From Planctomycetaceae bacterium (GTDB lineage: Bacteria > Planctomycetota > Planctomycetia > Planctomycetales > Planctomycetaceae), in contig JADZEF010000126.1 in assembly GCA_020850695.1 (NCBI GenBank), positions 1-55,368 of the forward strand: a stretch of 55,368 nucleotides of DNA, given 5' to 3'. The notes beneath the pieces were generated by a model that worked only from the letters and a program-made list of their open reading frames with translations, did no database searches and had not been told where the DNA came from. The position numbers and the translations under genes were made by a program. Below are positions 27,060-35,158 of the stretch, in pieces (within the stretch, counting starts at the first letter, position 1; each line of letters starts with the position of its first letter).

Positions 27060-27224
27060 TGACGCCGAAGGCGTCACAGAAATTAGCCGGCGGTTGAGCG
27101 GAGCGATACCGCCGGTTTTAGAGTCCCTCGCGACCCCGGATCCCGAAGGGATCCCAGAACTCGTCGGAAACTCGCTCCAGCCGGGTCACGGAGTGACCGA
27201 CGCCGCGCGAAGATCGACGCGGCG
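27060..27224. repeat. Run of five short perfect hairpins
   Basis: Five different stems follow each other in the convergent gap between the DUF4385 and cupin genes: TGACGCC-GAA-GGCGTCA (27060-27076), CCGGCGGT/ACCGCCGG (27087-27115), GGATCCC-GAA-GGGATCC (27138-27154), GGTCAC-GGA-GTGACC (27184-27198) and CGCCGCG/CGCGGCG (27201-27224). Three have GAA or GGA triloops. The stems differ from one another, so this is not a tandem repeat. Confidence 0.7.
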
Positions 27225-27241
27225 ACTCGCAAAAACCGCGT

Positions 27242-27727
27242 TCAATGCGCGGGAACGAGAACTTTGATCCCATAATTGGGTGCGATCGCGATAAGCTTCG
27301 CGACCTCTTCCGGACTGGTCGGCACCGCCTCGGTAGATCCCTCGGGCAGTTCCGGCGCGAGTTCGAAGAACATCTCTTCCAATCCCGCAGGAGCGACGGA
27401 AATCAGCATGCGGGCGGTTTGAGTGCCGGCATTCTTGAAGGCGTGCGGCGTCCCCACGGGCATATTGGCGAACGTCCCGGGGCCTGCCACGACCGTCCGA
27501 TCTCCGACCTGAAACGTGATCTCCCCTTCGAGGATGTAGAACCCTTCCTCTTCGCGGCTGTGAACGTGCGGGGGCGGACCACCGCCGGGAGGCACGATCG
27601 CCTCCCAGAGCGCGTACTTGCCGTTCGTCTCAGCCCCCGTCGCCAGGAAGCGGTAGACGTCCCCCACGACGGAAATTGTTCGTCCCTTGCCGGGCGAGCG
27701 CAGAACGGGAGTTGACGATTCGCTCAT
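27242..27727 (-). CDS. Single-domain cupin protein
   Basis: About 161 residues from the ATG at 27727. The cupin metal motifs are present: PPPHVHSREEEGFYILEGE (His, His, Glu) and later GTPHAFKNAG (His), with GDRTVVAGPG between them. This fits a small metal-binding cupin of the quercetinase/auxin-binding type, with unknown substrate. It faces the DUF4385 gene across the hairpin run and is followed upstream by the DUF1080 gene on the same strand. Confidence 0.85.
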   Translation of the reverse strand: MSESSTPVLRSPGKGRTISVVGDVYRFLATGAETNGKYALWEAIVPPGGGPPPHVHSREEEGFYILEGEITFQVGDRTVVAGPGTFANMPVGTPHAFKNAGTQTARMLISVAPAGLEEMFFELAPELPEGSTEAVPTSPEEVAKLIAIAPNYGIKVLVPAH

Positions 27728-27778
27728 GGCAGGCCTAAGCATGAATGGTGAGAGGAACTTACTAACGAGACGGGCGAA

Positions 27779-28525
27779 CTATTCCTTCGGCTTGAACGGC
27801 AGGTCCGCCAGTTCACGAACCCAGATGTTCCGGAACCGCACCGGATTGCCGTGAAACTGAATATGGATCGGCAGCTTGTCCGAGTGCTTCTCGTATGCCG
27901 GCGGACGATCGTAGAACGTCCCCCCCAGCAGTTCGAAGTGGTTGTGAAGCACCACGCCGTTCTGCAGCACCGTGACGGCCGCGGGCTTCGTTACCTTGCC
28001 GCTGTCGTCGAACCGGGGCGCGGTAAACAGGATGTCGTACGACTGCCATTCGCCCGGTTTGCGGCAGGCGTTGACCATTGGCGGCCGCTGCTTGTAGACG
28101 GCCCCGCACTGGCCGTCGAAATAGGTCTTGTTGTCGAAGCTGTCGAGGATCTGCACCTCGTATTTGCCCATCAGGTAGATGCCGCTGTTGCCGCGCCCCT
28201 GCCCGCTCCCTTCGACCTTTTCCGGCGACGCCCATTCGACGTGCAACTGGCAATCGCCGAAGTTCCGCTTCGAGGTGATGCCGTTCTTCTGCGCCGTCGC
28301 GATTCCGTCCTTGACGTCCCAGTTCTCACCGCCACTCCACTCGGACATGTCCGTGCCGCCGAACAGCACGATCGCATCCGAGGGAACCGGGTCGGGCTGA
28401 ATCACCTTCGGCTCGTCCCAGGTAATCCCGCTGATGTACTCCGTCACGTAAGCGGCTCGCACGAAACAGACGGAAGCCATCACCACGGCGGCAATCACGA
28501 AGCGACCCGGCAAAGAGCGTGGCAT
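27779..28525 (-). CDS. Secreted DUF1080 protein (3-keto-disaccharide hydrolase family)
   Basis: A 248-residue exported jelly-roll protein. A signal peptide covers about residues 1-24. Typical features follow: DAIVLFGGTDMSEW, the WDVKDGIA strand, FGDCQLHVEW, GNSGIYLMGKYEVQILDS and the closing RFRNIWVRELAD. The family is expanded in planctomycetes and includes 3-keto-glucoside hydrolases, so a periplasmic sugar-degrading role is likely but unproven. The ATG at 28525 lies 63 bp downstream of the REPIN-like element that separates it from the cyclase gene. Confidence 0.88.
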   Translation of the reverse strand: MPRSLPGRFVIAAVVMASVCFVRAAYVTEYISGITWDEPKVIQPDPVPSDAIVLFGGTDMSEWSGGENWDVKDGIATAQKNGITSKRNFGDCQLHVEWASPEKVEGSGQGRGNSGIYLMGKYEVQILDSFDNKTYFDGQCGAVYKQRPPMVNACRKPGEWQSYDILFTAPRFDDSGKVTKPAAVTVLQNGVVLHNHFELLGGTFYDRPPAYEKHSDKLPIHIQFHGNPVRFRNIWVRELADLPFKPKE

Positions 28526-28587
28526 GAGAGAACTCTTCGGGAAAGGTTGAGAAGGGGATATTTGGGTGCGAGTTTCGGTGGCATTGC

Positions 28588-28700
28588 AAAGTAATCTTCA
28601 GGCTTCGCCTGAAGTCAAGCCGTCAGTCTGCAAGGCGCCCCATCTTGCGAGAGCTTTCTCGCCGAAGGCTTAACTTCAGGCGGAGCCTGAAGGCTACTTT
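28588..28700. repeat. REPIN-like element: two hairpins in inverted orientation
   Basis: The arm at 28588-28621 matches the reverse complement of 28667-28700 at 30 of 34 positions, with four transitions. Each arm is itself a hairpin: CTTCAGG-CTTCG-CCTGAAG on the left and CTTCAGGC-GGA-GCCTGAAG on the right. A third small stem (GCGAGA-GCTT-TCTCGC) lies between them. Size and layout are those of REP doublets (REPINs). The element ends exactly at the stop codon of the cyclase gene. Confidence 0.75.
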
Positions 28701-29480
28701 CTACTGCGGAACGATGGCGACGGCGCGACACCATCCGGCGCTGGCGCCCTTGATTTTGACGGGGAGGCACGAGACATGGAATCCGTGCGGGACGGGAATC
28801 TGATCGAGCCCGGCCAGCTTTTCGATCTGGCAGTATTCGCGCGCGATTCCGGCAAAATGCGCCGGCCAGATATAGCGACCGTCCCCCGTCCGCTGAAAGT
28901 CGTCCACCATACTTTGGAAGGGGCGGTCGAGCGTGTAGGCATCGATGCCGATCACGCGGACTCCCTGCTCGACGAGCCAGAGGACCCCCTCGCGTCCAAG
29001 ACCTGGCTGAGCGAAGTACTCGAGCGTTCCCATCCGGGCGTCGGCCCCCGTCTGGATCAGCACGATGTCGAACGGCTGCAATGTGTAGCGAATCTGCGCC
29101 AGTGCGGCCTGCAGGTCTTCCACTGTGATGAATTCGCCTGGCAGTTTATGCCGCATGTCGAGGACGACGCCCGGCGCATAGCACCATTCGAGAGGAACCT
29201 GATCAATGGTGCGAGCGGGACGACCTTCGGACATCGCCCCGTAGTGATACGGCGCATCGACATGGGTGCCGGTGTGAGTGATCGCCTCAATCCGCTCGAT
29301 CGCCCAGCCCTGCCCTCCCGATTCGACGAGGTCTTCGGGAGTGACCCCGAAGAATTGCCGCATCTGTGCGAGCCCCTCATCCCGGTGTCGCACATAGTGA
29401 ATCCGCGCAGGCATCGGCTCGCTCGGCGATTCGTGCTCCAGCGGCACGCTGAGGTCGATCAATCGGACGCGGCCCAACAT
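28701..29480 (-). CDS. Cyclase/kynurenine formamidase-like metal hydrolase
   Basis: A 259-residue member of the putative cyclase family (Pfam Cyclase). The signature THTGTHVDAPYHYG carries the HxGTHxDxPxH metal-binding pattern. LIDLSVPLEHESP opens the fold and GVRVIGIDAYTLD lies in the second half. Known members hydrolyse N-formylkynurenine, isatin or related amides. There is no kynurenine pathway context here, so the substrate is open. ATG start at 29480. The stop codon touches the REPIN-like element. Confidence 0.88.
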   Translation of the reverse strand: MLGRVRLIDLSVPLEHESPSEPMPARIHYVRHRDEGLAQMRQFFGVTPEDLVESGGQGWAIERIEAITHTGTHVDAPYHYGAMSEGRPARTIDQVPLEWCYAPGVVLDMRHKLPGEFITVEDLQAALAQIRYTLQPFDIVLIQTGADARMGTLEYFAQPGLGREGVLWLVEQGVRVIGIDAYTLDRPFQSMVDDFQRTGDGRYIWPAHFAGIAREYCQIEKLAGLDQIPVPHGFHVSCLPVKIKGASAGWCRAVAIVPQ

Positions 29481-29553
29481 GCGACGGTCCCTCCCTTCAA
29501 CGGTCGAATCGTTTCATCCGCGCCGCAGCCATCAGTCAAAGACTGTGCCGAGC

Positions 29554-31371
29554 TCACTTTGACTTCGCTTCTCCCTCGGGCTTCGGGGTCCGCTTTTGCG
29601 CCAGCAGCCACGAATAGAACTCAGGATTGCTGTATGTCTCGGTCCACGCGTCATGGCCCGCTTCGGGATAGAGCGTGTACCGCGGACTCCCGCCGTGTTT
29701 CTTCAGCGCCTCGAACATCGCCTGGGCCTGGGCGACCGATTCGGGCGAGTCCTTCGCCCCCTGAAAGATCCACGTCGGCAACGAAGCGATCCGCTTTGTG
29801 ATTCCTGGATCGCCTCCCCCGCAGATCGGTGCGATGGCCGCCAGTCGGTCCGGGATGGCAGCCGCCAGATTCCACGTGCCGGCTCCTCCCATGCTGAGCC
29901 CCGTCACATAGATCCGGTCTTCATCGATTCGGTAGCGGCGGCAAAGATCATCGAGGAGAGCAATCAGCCGGTACGTTTCCCAGCGGGTTTTCTCCGCACA
30001 CTGCGGCGACACCACAACAAAGGGAAACTCCTTTCCTGCGCCGGCCAGCTTGGGGGGCCCATGCTTCTTAACCAGTTCCAGATCCTGGCCGCGTTCTCCT
30101 GAACCGTGCAGGAAGATGACGAGCGGCCACTTCTCCTGCGAAGCGTAGTCCTTTGGGAGTGACAGCAGATAGTCCGTCTCGACGCGAACGTCCGTCGCAA
30201 AGTGTGCCGCGGTCTGAACGCCCGCCTGCGGTTCGATGCTCGACGCTTCCGGTCGATTCAATTCCTGCCAGACAGCGGCGAACCACATCATTGCCGCACG
30301 CCGCTGCCCGATTCCCGAGAAATGACGCCGCGTCCCAATCCCTCCGCGATTCTCGCCCCCCAGCGCGTCAGTATCAGGACCGGGCCGGAAACCGGGAAGC
30401 CGGCATAGCTCGTCGATTCCCCGACGAATGGCTTCTTCGCGCGCCGGGTATTTATATACCGTCGGGTGCAGCGTCGACTTTGCAAGCAGCCACGGAGGGT
30501 CGAACTTCCAGCTCGTCGCCGCCGCGTCGCGGATTTGCCGGACACGCTTCACGTAGTCTGCCGTCGACACCCCGTCGATCACGTCCGACTCCCCCTGCTG
30601 CCACAAGACGGCCCGAAACCTTCCCAACCGCTGGCCCGTCTCGATGAGACGCGGATGCAGTTTTCCTTCCGGCAGCCATTGCGTCGACGACGTTCCCCCA
30701 ACGGCCACATTCGCCAGGCCGATCGGCACCCGCACCATCGGAAGGAGGGTGTCGCCGAAGACCGGCCAGATCGACCCGCCCTCGCTTCCATCGCCGGCCG
30801 GCTGCGGGTCGTGGGCCACGCCCCACGTTCCCTTCGTCGAATCGAATGCCGAGACCCGCCCGTGCGGATCCGCCACCTTGAACTGCTCGTCGTTGCAGTT
30901 CGTGGCGTACGACTGCCCCGCGACGATAAAGACTTCTCCCACTCCGAATGGCTCGACCGATCCCTCGGCCAACGTCTTCTCGCCGTCGCGGCACCGCACC
31001 TCCAATCGATACCATCCGCCGGCCGGCACGCGCAGCGTCCCTTCCATCCGATCCGCCTCAATCTTCGCTTTGACCGGCGTCCACTCGACGCCGCGTCCCG
31101 TCGCCCCATCAAGGGGAACAACGCGAGCTTCGACAGAACCCTTCTCCGCCCCGGGAAGCACGCCCCGAATCGTGACGTCGGCGTATCCCAGAACCGGCCC
31201 CCCCTCCTGGTTCTCATGGGCCTTTCGCGGCTCGAACCCTTGGCGTTGAATCACTTCGTACCGTGCGGGACTCTTCAACGAAATTGCGGCCGTTTCACCC
31301 GCCAGCAAACGGAACGTCGGACCACTCCACGCCAGCACGAAGATCACGGCAGAACGCCAACAGTTCATCAC
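29554..31371 (-). CDS. Secreted fusion of sialate O-acetylesterase-like and alpha/beta-hydrolase domains
   Basis: A 605-residue exported two-enzyme protein. After a signal peptide (about residues 1-25) and a beta domain (about 30-145) comes an SGNH/SASA-type esterase: nucleophile in VFIVAGQSYA, then NVAVGGTSSTQW and LWQQGESDVI. From about residue 385 an alpha/beta-hydrolase follows, with LPLVIFLHGSGERG (oxyanion loop), GLSMGGAGTW (nucleophile Ser) and EAGHDAWTE (His), resembling PHB-depolymerase/feruloyl-esterase-like enzymes. Both active sites look intact. This suggests deacylation of complex polysaccharides, by inference. ATG start at 31371. Confidence 0.85.
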   Translation of the reverse strand: MMNCWRSAVIFVLAWSGPTFRLLAGETAAISLKSPARYEVIQRQGFEPRKAHENQEGGPVLGYADVTIRGVLPGAEKGSVEARVVPLDGATGRGVEWTPVKAKIEADRMEGTLRVPAGGWYRLEVRCRDGEKTLAEGSVEPFGVGEVFIVAGQSYATNCNDEQFKVADPHGRVSAFDSTKGTWGVAHDPQPAGDGSEGGSIWPVFGDTLLPMVRVPIGLANVAVGGTSSTQWLPEGKLHPRLIETGQRLGRFRAVLWQQGESDVIDGVSTADYVKRVRQIRDAAATSWKFDPPWLLAKSTLHPTVYKYPAREEAIRRGIDELCRLPGFRPGPDTDALGGENRGGIGTRRHFSGIGQRRAAMMWFAAVWQELNRPEASSIEPQAGVQTAAHFATDVRVETDYLLSLPKDYASQEKWPLVIFLHGSGERGQDLELVKKHGPPKLAGAGKEFPFVVVSPQCAEKTRWETYRLIALLDDLCRRYRIDEDRIYVTGLSMGGAGTWNLAAAIPDRLAAIAPICGGGDPGITKRIASLPTWIFQGAKDSPESVAQAQAMFEALKKHGGSPRYTLYPEAGHDAWTETYSNPEFYSWLLAQKRTPKPEGEAKSK

Positions 31372-31733
31372 GTCACCTGAGGCACGGGAAGTGGATGAAG
31401 CGAAAGCCGGCGAGGGACGCGGACTGACGCTCTTCGAGATTCAACGCTGAGTTGCACGAGGTTCGAACCTGTGAGGCGAATTCGGCTGAAAGTAGACACA
31501 CTGGAACCTCGATTCGGCAAGTCGTCCGTGGGGACGTGCGCCCCCGCGATTGCTCTTCGGTGACAATGACCGGCAAGGAGACGGGCGGTCGCCGTGCATT
31601 CCGCGGTCGAATACGAAATAATGGGTCGCCAGCCACGGTCGCATAGATGTCTGCCGGTGGCATGGCTCCCGCCGCACGGTGTCGTGCGGCACGGACCTGC
31701 TTCACGTATTGTCTCTGTCGGATTTGCCCTTTC
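31372..31733. other. Divergent control region between the esterase fusion and serC
   Basis: 362 bp without a credible gene. A stable hairpin CCGCACG/CGTGCGG lies at about 31673-31692, 40 nt before serC, and a TACGAAATAAT stretch near 31614 could be a -10 region for serC. No riboswitch fold is recognised. Confidence 0.4.
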
Positions 31734-32819
31734 ATGACGCGACGGATCTTCAACTTCTCGGCCGGACCTGCCGTTCTTCCCGAAACCGTGCTGATGGAAG
31801 CCCGCGACAACCTCCTGTCGCTGGGCGGCACCGGCATCGGCATCATGGAGCACTCGCACCGCGGCAAGGCATTCCTCGAGGTCTACCAGCAGACCGAAGC
31901 GCTCTGCCGCGAACTAGCGGGGATTTCCGATGACTACGCGGTCCTCTTCCTTCAAGGGGGAGCGTCCACGCAGTTCTTCCAGATTCCGATGAACTACCTC
32001 GCCAAGGGCGAAACCGCGGACTACCTGGTCACCGGGGCGTGGTCGGAGAAGGCCGTCGAAGAAGCGGTCCGATTTGGGACAGTCCACACCGCCTGCAGCA
32101 GCAAGGACCGCAACTACTGCTACATCCCGACCGAAGTGAAGTACAGCGCCGCCCCGAAGTACGTCCATTTCACGTCGAACAACACCATTTTCGGAACGCA
32201 GTGGCAGACGGAGCCTCCCGCGATTCCGAGCGGCTCGTTCCTCGTGTGCGACGCCAGCAGCGACATTTACTCGCGGCCCCTCGATGTCAGCAAGTACGGC
32301 ATCATCTACGCGGGAGCGCAGAAGAACCTCGGACCCAGCGGCGTGACGCTCGTCATCATCCGCAAGGACCTCGTCGAGAAGGGACCGAAGGACCTTCCCG
32401 TCATGCTGCAATACCGCACGCATGCGAAGAACGAGTCGATGTACAACACGCCTCCGACGTTCGGCTTGTATGTCATGAAGCTCGTGTTCCAGTGGATCAA
32501 GGACCAGGGAGGCCTTTCCGCCATGAACACCCGCAACCGCGACAAGGCGGACAAGCTCTACCGTCATCTCGATTCCAGCAAGATGTTCCGCGCGACGGCC
32601 GATCAATCCAGCCGCTCGCGAATGAACGTCACCTTCGTCACCGGCAACGAAGCCCTCGACAAGAAGTTCATCGCGGCCGCGGAAGTCGCCGGGTTCGACG
32701 GCTTGAAGGGGCACCGCAGCGTCGGCGGTATGCGGGCCAGCATCTACAACGCCTTCCCTCCCGAAGGAGTCGACGCCCTGGTCAACTTCATGAAGGACTT
32801 CGAGCAGAAGGGCGGCTGA
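31734..32819 (+). CDS. serC: Phosphoserine aminotransferase
   Basis: PLP enzyme that converts 3-phosphohydroxypyruvate to phosphoserine in serine synthesis, also used in pyridoxine synthesis. It begins [16 protein letters not shown], the usual SerC N-terminus. The PLP-binding Lys lies in [14 protein letters not shown] (about residue 197), and the substrate-binding [15 protein letters not shown] closes the protein. It is 361 residues from the ATG at 31734; a longer frame from 31647 adds 29 Cys/Arg-rich residues that are not part of the family. Confidence 0.96.
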   Translation: MTRRIFNFSAGPAVLPETVLMEARDNLLSLGGTGIGIMEHSHRGKAFLEVYQQTEALCRELAGISDDYAVLFLQGGASTQFFQIPMNYLAKGETADYLVTGAWSEKAVEEAVRFGTVHTACSSKDRNYCYIPTEVKYSAAPKYVHFTSNNTIFGTQWQTEPPAIPSGSFLVCDASSDIYSRPLDVSKYGIIYAGAQKNLGPSGVTLVIIRKDLVEKGPKDLPVMLQYRTHAKNESMYNTPPTFGLYVMKLVFQWIKDQGGLSAMNTRNRDKADKLYRHLDSSKMFRATADQSSRSRMNVTFVTGNEALDKKFIAAAEVAGFDGLKGHRSVGGMRASIYNAFPPEGVDALVNFMKDFEQKGG

Positions 32820-32929
32820 GGAGGATTGAGGGATGGAGCGATCGAGGGATGGAGTGAAAGACAAACTCCGATTCGTTCCCCGTCGGTGACGGCCAAGCTC
32901 ACCGATGGTTCGCTGTGGTGACCACGACG

Positions 32930-32954
32930 CTTGCGGGTTCGCGATGCCTTTGGC
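32930..32954. repeat. Dispersed TTGCGGGTTCGCAA motif, copy C
   Basis: CTTGCGGGTTCGCGATGCCT followed by TTGGC lies 24 bp before the start codon of the nucleosidase gene, in the gap after serC. Confidence 0.65.
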
Positions 32955-32977
32955 CTTTTCTTTCGATCGAAACGCCC

Positions 32978-33751
32978 ATGCCCGAAGAACCCGCCGCCAT
33001 CCCCGATTCGGATCTCGCCCACGCCGACATCGGGATCGTCTGCGCGCTGCCGATGGAGCTGGCCCCGTTTCTGAGCCGGTGTGAAAGGGTCCGCAATTAC
33101 AGCGGCGGGACCTTTACGTTCCGCGGCGGACGCTACGACAAGATCCGCGTCGTCGTCGCCGAAGCCGGCATCGGCTTCGAGCGGGCCCGTCGCGCCACGC
33201 AGGCGCTGCGGGAAGCGCACACGCCGAAGTGGATCCTCGCGTGCGGATTCTGCGGGGCGCTGCGGGACGGCATTGCGGTCGGCGATGTCGTGATGGCCAA
33301 CTCGATAATCGACTCCCACGGTCAAGAGATCACCGTTGATCTTAAACTATCGAGCGACCCTGCCCGCAAGCTCCATGTCGGACGGATCCTGACGGCCGAC
33401 CACATGGTGCGGGAGGTTGCCGAGAAGCGGTCGCTGGGCGAGCGCTTCTCGGCGATTGCCGTCGACATGGAAACGCTGGCCGTGGCTCAGATCTGCCGCG
33501 ACACGCAGACGCGATTCATGGCGGTGCGGACGGTCAGCGATGATCTGTCGGCCGATCTTCCGCCCGAGGTCATCTCGGTGACCGGTTCGACCGGGAACGT
33601 TCGCATCGGCGCGACGCTGGGAGCCCTGTGGAAGCGACCTGGCAGCCTCAAGGACATGTGGCGGCTCCGCGAACAGGCCCAGATTGCCGCCGACCGCCTG
33701 GCCGACTTCCTCGACGGCGTTTTGGTTCAGCTCGCGGCGGCAGGGAACTAG
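32978..33751 (+). CDS. Nucleoside phosphorylase superfamily protein (MTA/SAH nucleosidase-like)
   Basis: 257 residues from the ATG at 32978. The fold is recognisable by IGIVCALPMELAPF at the start, ACGFCGALRDGIAVGDVV (phosphate/sugar region), VDMETLAVAQI (the ME motif that binds the ribose) and VRTVSDDLSADLP. The C-terminus is longer than in MTA/SAH nucleosidase. Members cleave methylthioadenosine and S-adenosylhomocysteine, and related phosphorylases occur in hopanoid clusters, so substrate specificity is open. A longer frame from 32915 reads through repeat copy C and is rejected. Confidence 0.85.
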   Translation: MPEEPAAIPDSDLAHADIGIVCALPMELAPFLSRCERVRNYSGGTFTFRGGRYDKIRVVVAEAGIGFERARRATQALREAHTPKWILACGFCGALRDGIAVGDVVMANSIIDSHGQEITVDLKLSSDPARKLHVGRILTADHMVREVAEKRSLGERFSAIAVDMETLAVAQICRDTQTRFMAVRTVSDDLSADLPPEVISVTGSTGNVRIGATLGALWKRPGSLKDMWRLREQAQIAADRLADFLDGVLVQLAAAGN

Positions 33752-33777
33752 CCGCAGGACCGACGGAGATTCCGCCA

Positions 33778-35115
33778 TCACTTCCCGCGCATGCGGATCG
33801 TCTCCCCGTCGATCCGCCATTGCAGGCCGGTCCGGTCGGCGACCGCTTGAAGCAAATCTCCGACAGTCGTGTTCTTGAGTTTCAACGTCAGCTTCTGGTC
33901 CAGTGCCGCAGCAGACGGGCCCCGGCCTTCGACGTCCATCAGCACGGGCACGCCGATCATTTCCTCGAGCGTCTCAAAGAGGCTGCGTGCGGTGGCGGGA
34001 CGCGCCTGGTCGAAGCTCGCCAGCGGTTGGCGCAGCCGAGCCGCAACATCGATCGGATCGCGTTTCGGCTTCTCGGACGCGACGATGATCGTCGCCGGAG
34101 ACTCCTGGGGAACCTCGGCAACCGCCGGAGCATCGGGACGGTTTACGACGGCCTCGGGAACTCCTTCCCGTCCGGGATCATCTCCATCATCATTGCCCGG
34201 GGGGGCCGGAAGGACGTCCCTCAGGGGATCAGGGCCTTTGGGTCTGACGGTCTTGTGGGCGTCCGGTTCATGGCCTGCGATGCCCGCGGAGCTGTCGCGC
34301 GAGGAAGAATTCTCGCCTCGGTCAGGGATCGCTTCCGTTGGTTGACCGCCACTCGATGAACCCTTCGACGCAGAAGCGGGCGGGGTCGCCGCGGTTCCCT
34401 CTCCCGATCCGCGGAACATCCAGCTCAACTGGACAATGAGAAGCAGCAGCAGGACGCCGGCCACCAGGACAAGCTTCAAGTTCTGCCGCGCCCACGCCGC
34501 AACCCGCGACCTCCGGTCGACGAGGCCCCGCAAGCGGTGCCGCCAACTTGTTTCCTGTGGCGGCACATTTTTCACGAGAGCAGGCCGCGCTGCCCCGTTC
34601 TCTTCGACGATGGGAAGCGGAACGGCTGCCGGTTTCGCAGCGCTGGGCTTGCGGGCCCCGGTTGCAGGAGTCGCGACGGGGCGCTTCTTCTGAGTCGAGC
34701 TTCCCGTGCGCGGAGTACCCGGGACCGCCGCCCCCTGGGCCACGTCGTTCAATTCGACCGGCTCATCGATGGGAAAGTCGATCGCCTTGAGTGGACGGCG
34801 AGGTTGGACGGGGGGTGTCCGTGCCGCCACTTCCTCGAGGGTCCGTTCGATATGGACCGGTCCGGCGGCCGATGCCACCGCATGCGGATCGCTCGGCGCT
34901 TCCTCAGGAAAGTCGAGCACGCCGTACACCGTGAGTGCGCTGGCGTTGTGCCGCGACGGAAGAATTCCGACGACAATCCGGTCGGGGTCCGCCGCCAGGT
35001 ACATCAGTTCGTCACACTTGGGGCAGACGGTCCGCCGGTTGACGAGCGAGCGGTCGCGCAGAACGAGCGGGACAAAGCAATTCGGGCATTTGAGTGTGAG
35101 CACGGGGGCTGGCAC
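33778..35115 (-). CDS. Zinc-ribbon, single-TM protein with secretin STN-like C-terminus (paralogue 1)
   Basis: A 445-residue protein with four parts. A treble-clef zinc ribbon (CPNCFVPLVLRDRSLVN, then CPKC) sits at residues 10-37. A Pro/Ala-rich cytoplasmic linker follows. One membrane helix lies near 222-242 (LVLVAGVLLLLLIVQLSWM). A long disordered segment leads to a C-terminal domain that reads as an STN/secretin N-terminal fold (LFETLEEMIGVPVLMDVEG, then LTLKLKNTTVGDLLQAVAD). The domain order implies cytoplasmic zinc ribbon and periplasmic STN domain. It lies 43 bp downstream of its paralogue at 35159-37048, probably in one operon. Function unknown. Confidence 0.78.
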   Translation of the reverse strand: MPAPVLTLKCPNCFVPLVLRDRSLVNRRTVCPKCDELMYLAADPDRIVVGILPSRHNASALTVYGVLDFPEEAPSDPHAVASAAGPVHIERTLEEVAARTPPVQPRRPLKAIDFPIDEPVELNDVAQGAAVPGTPRTGSSTQKKRPVATPATGARKPSAAKPAAVPLPIVEENGAARPALVKNVPPQETSWRHRLRGLVDRRSRVAAWARQNLKLVLVAGVLLLLLIVQLSWMFRGSGEGTAATPPASASKGSSSGGQPTEAIPDRGENSSSRDSSAGIAGHEPDAHKTVRPKGPDPLRDVLPAPPGNDDGDDPGREGVPEAVVNRPDAPAVAEVPQESPATIIVASEKPKRDPIDVAARLRQPLASFDQARPATARSLFETLEEMIGVPVLMDVEGRGPSAAALDQKLTLKLKNTTVGDLLQAVADRTGLQWRIDGETIRMRGK

Positions 35116-35158
35116 CGGTTCGCTCCCGACGTCCTTCAGGTCAGTACTTGATTGCCGG

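Noticed and set aside
31460..31469. GGTTCGAACC resembling a tRNA T-loop (another similar run near 21529)
   Set aside because: The flanking bases do not form a T stem, and no acceptor, D or anticodon arms can be drawn.
32828..32854. Direct repeat GAGGGATGGAG, two copies 16 bp apart after serC
   Set aside because: Two short copies without further spacers do not make a CRISPR array or an iteron set; it is a minor duplication.
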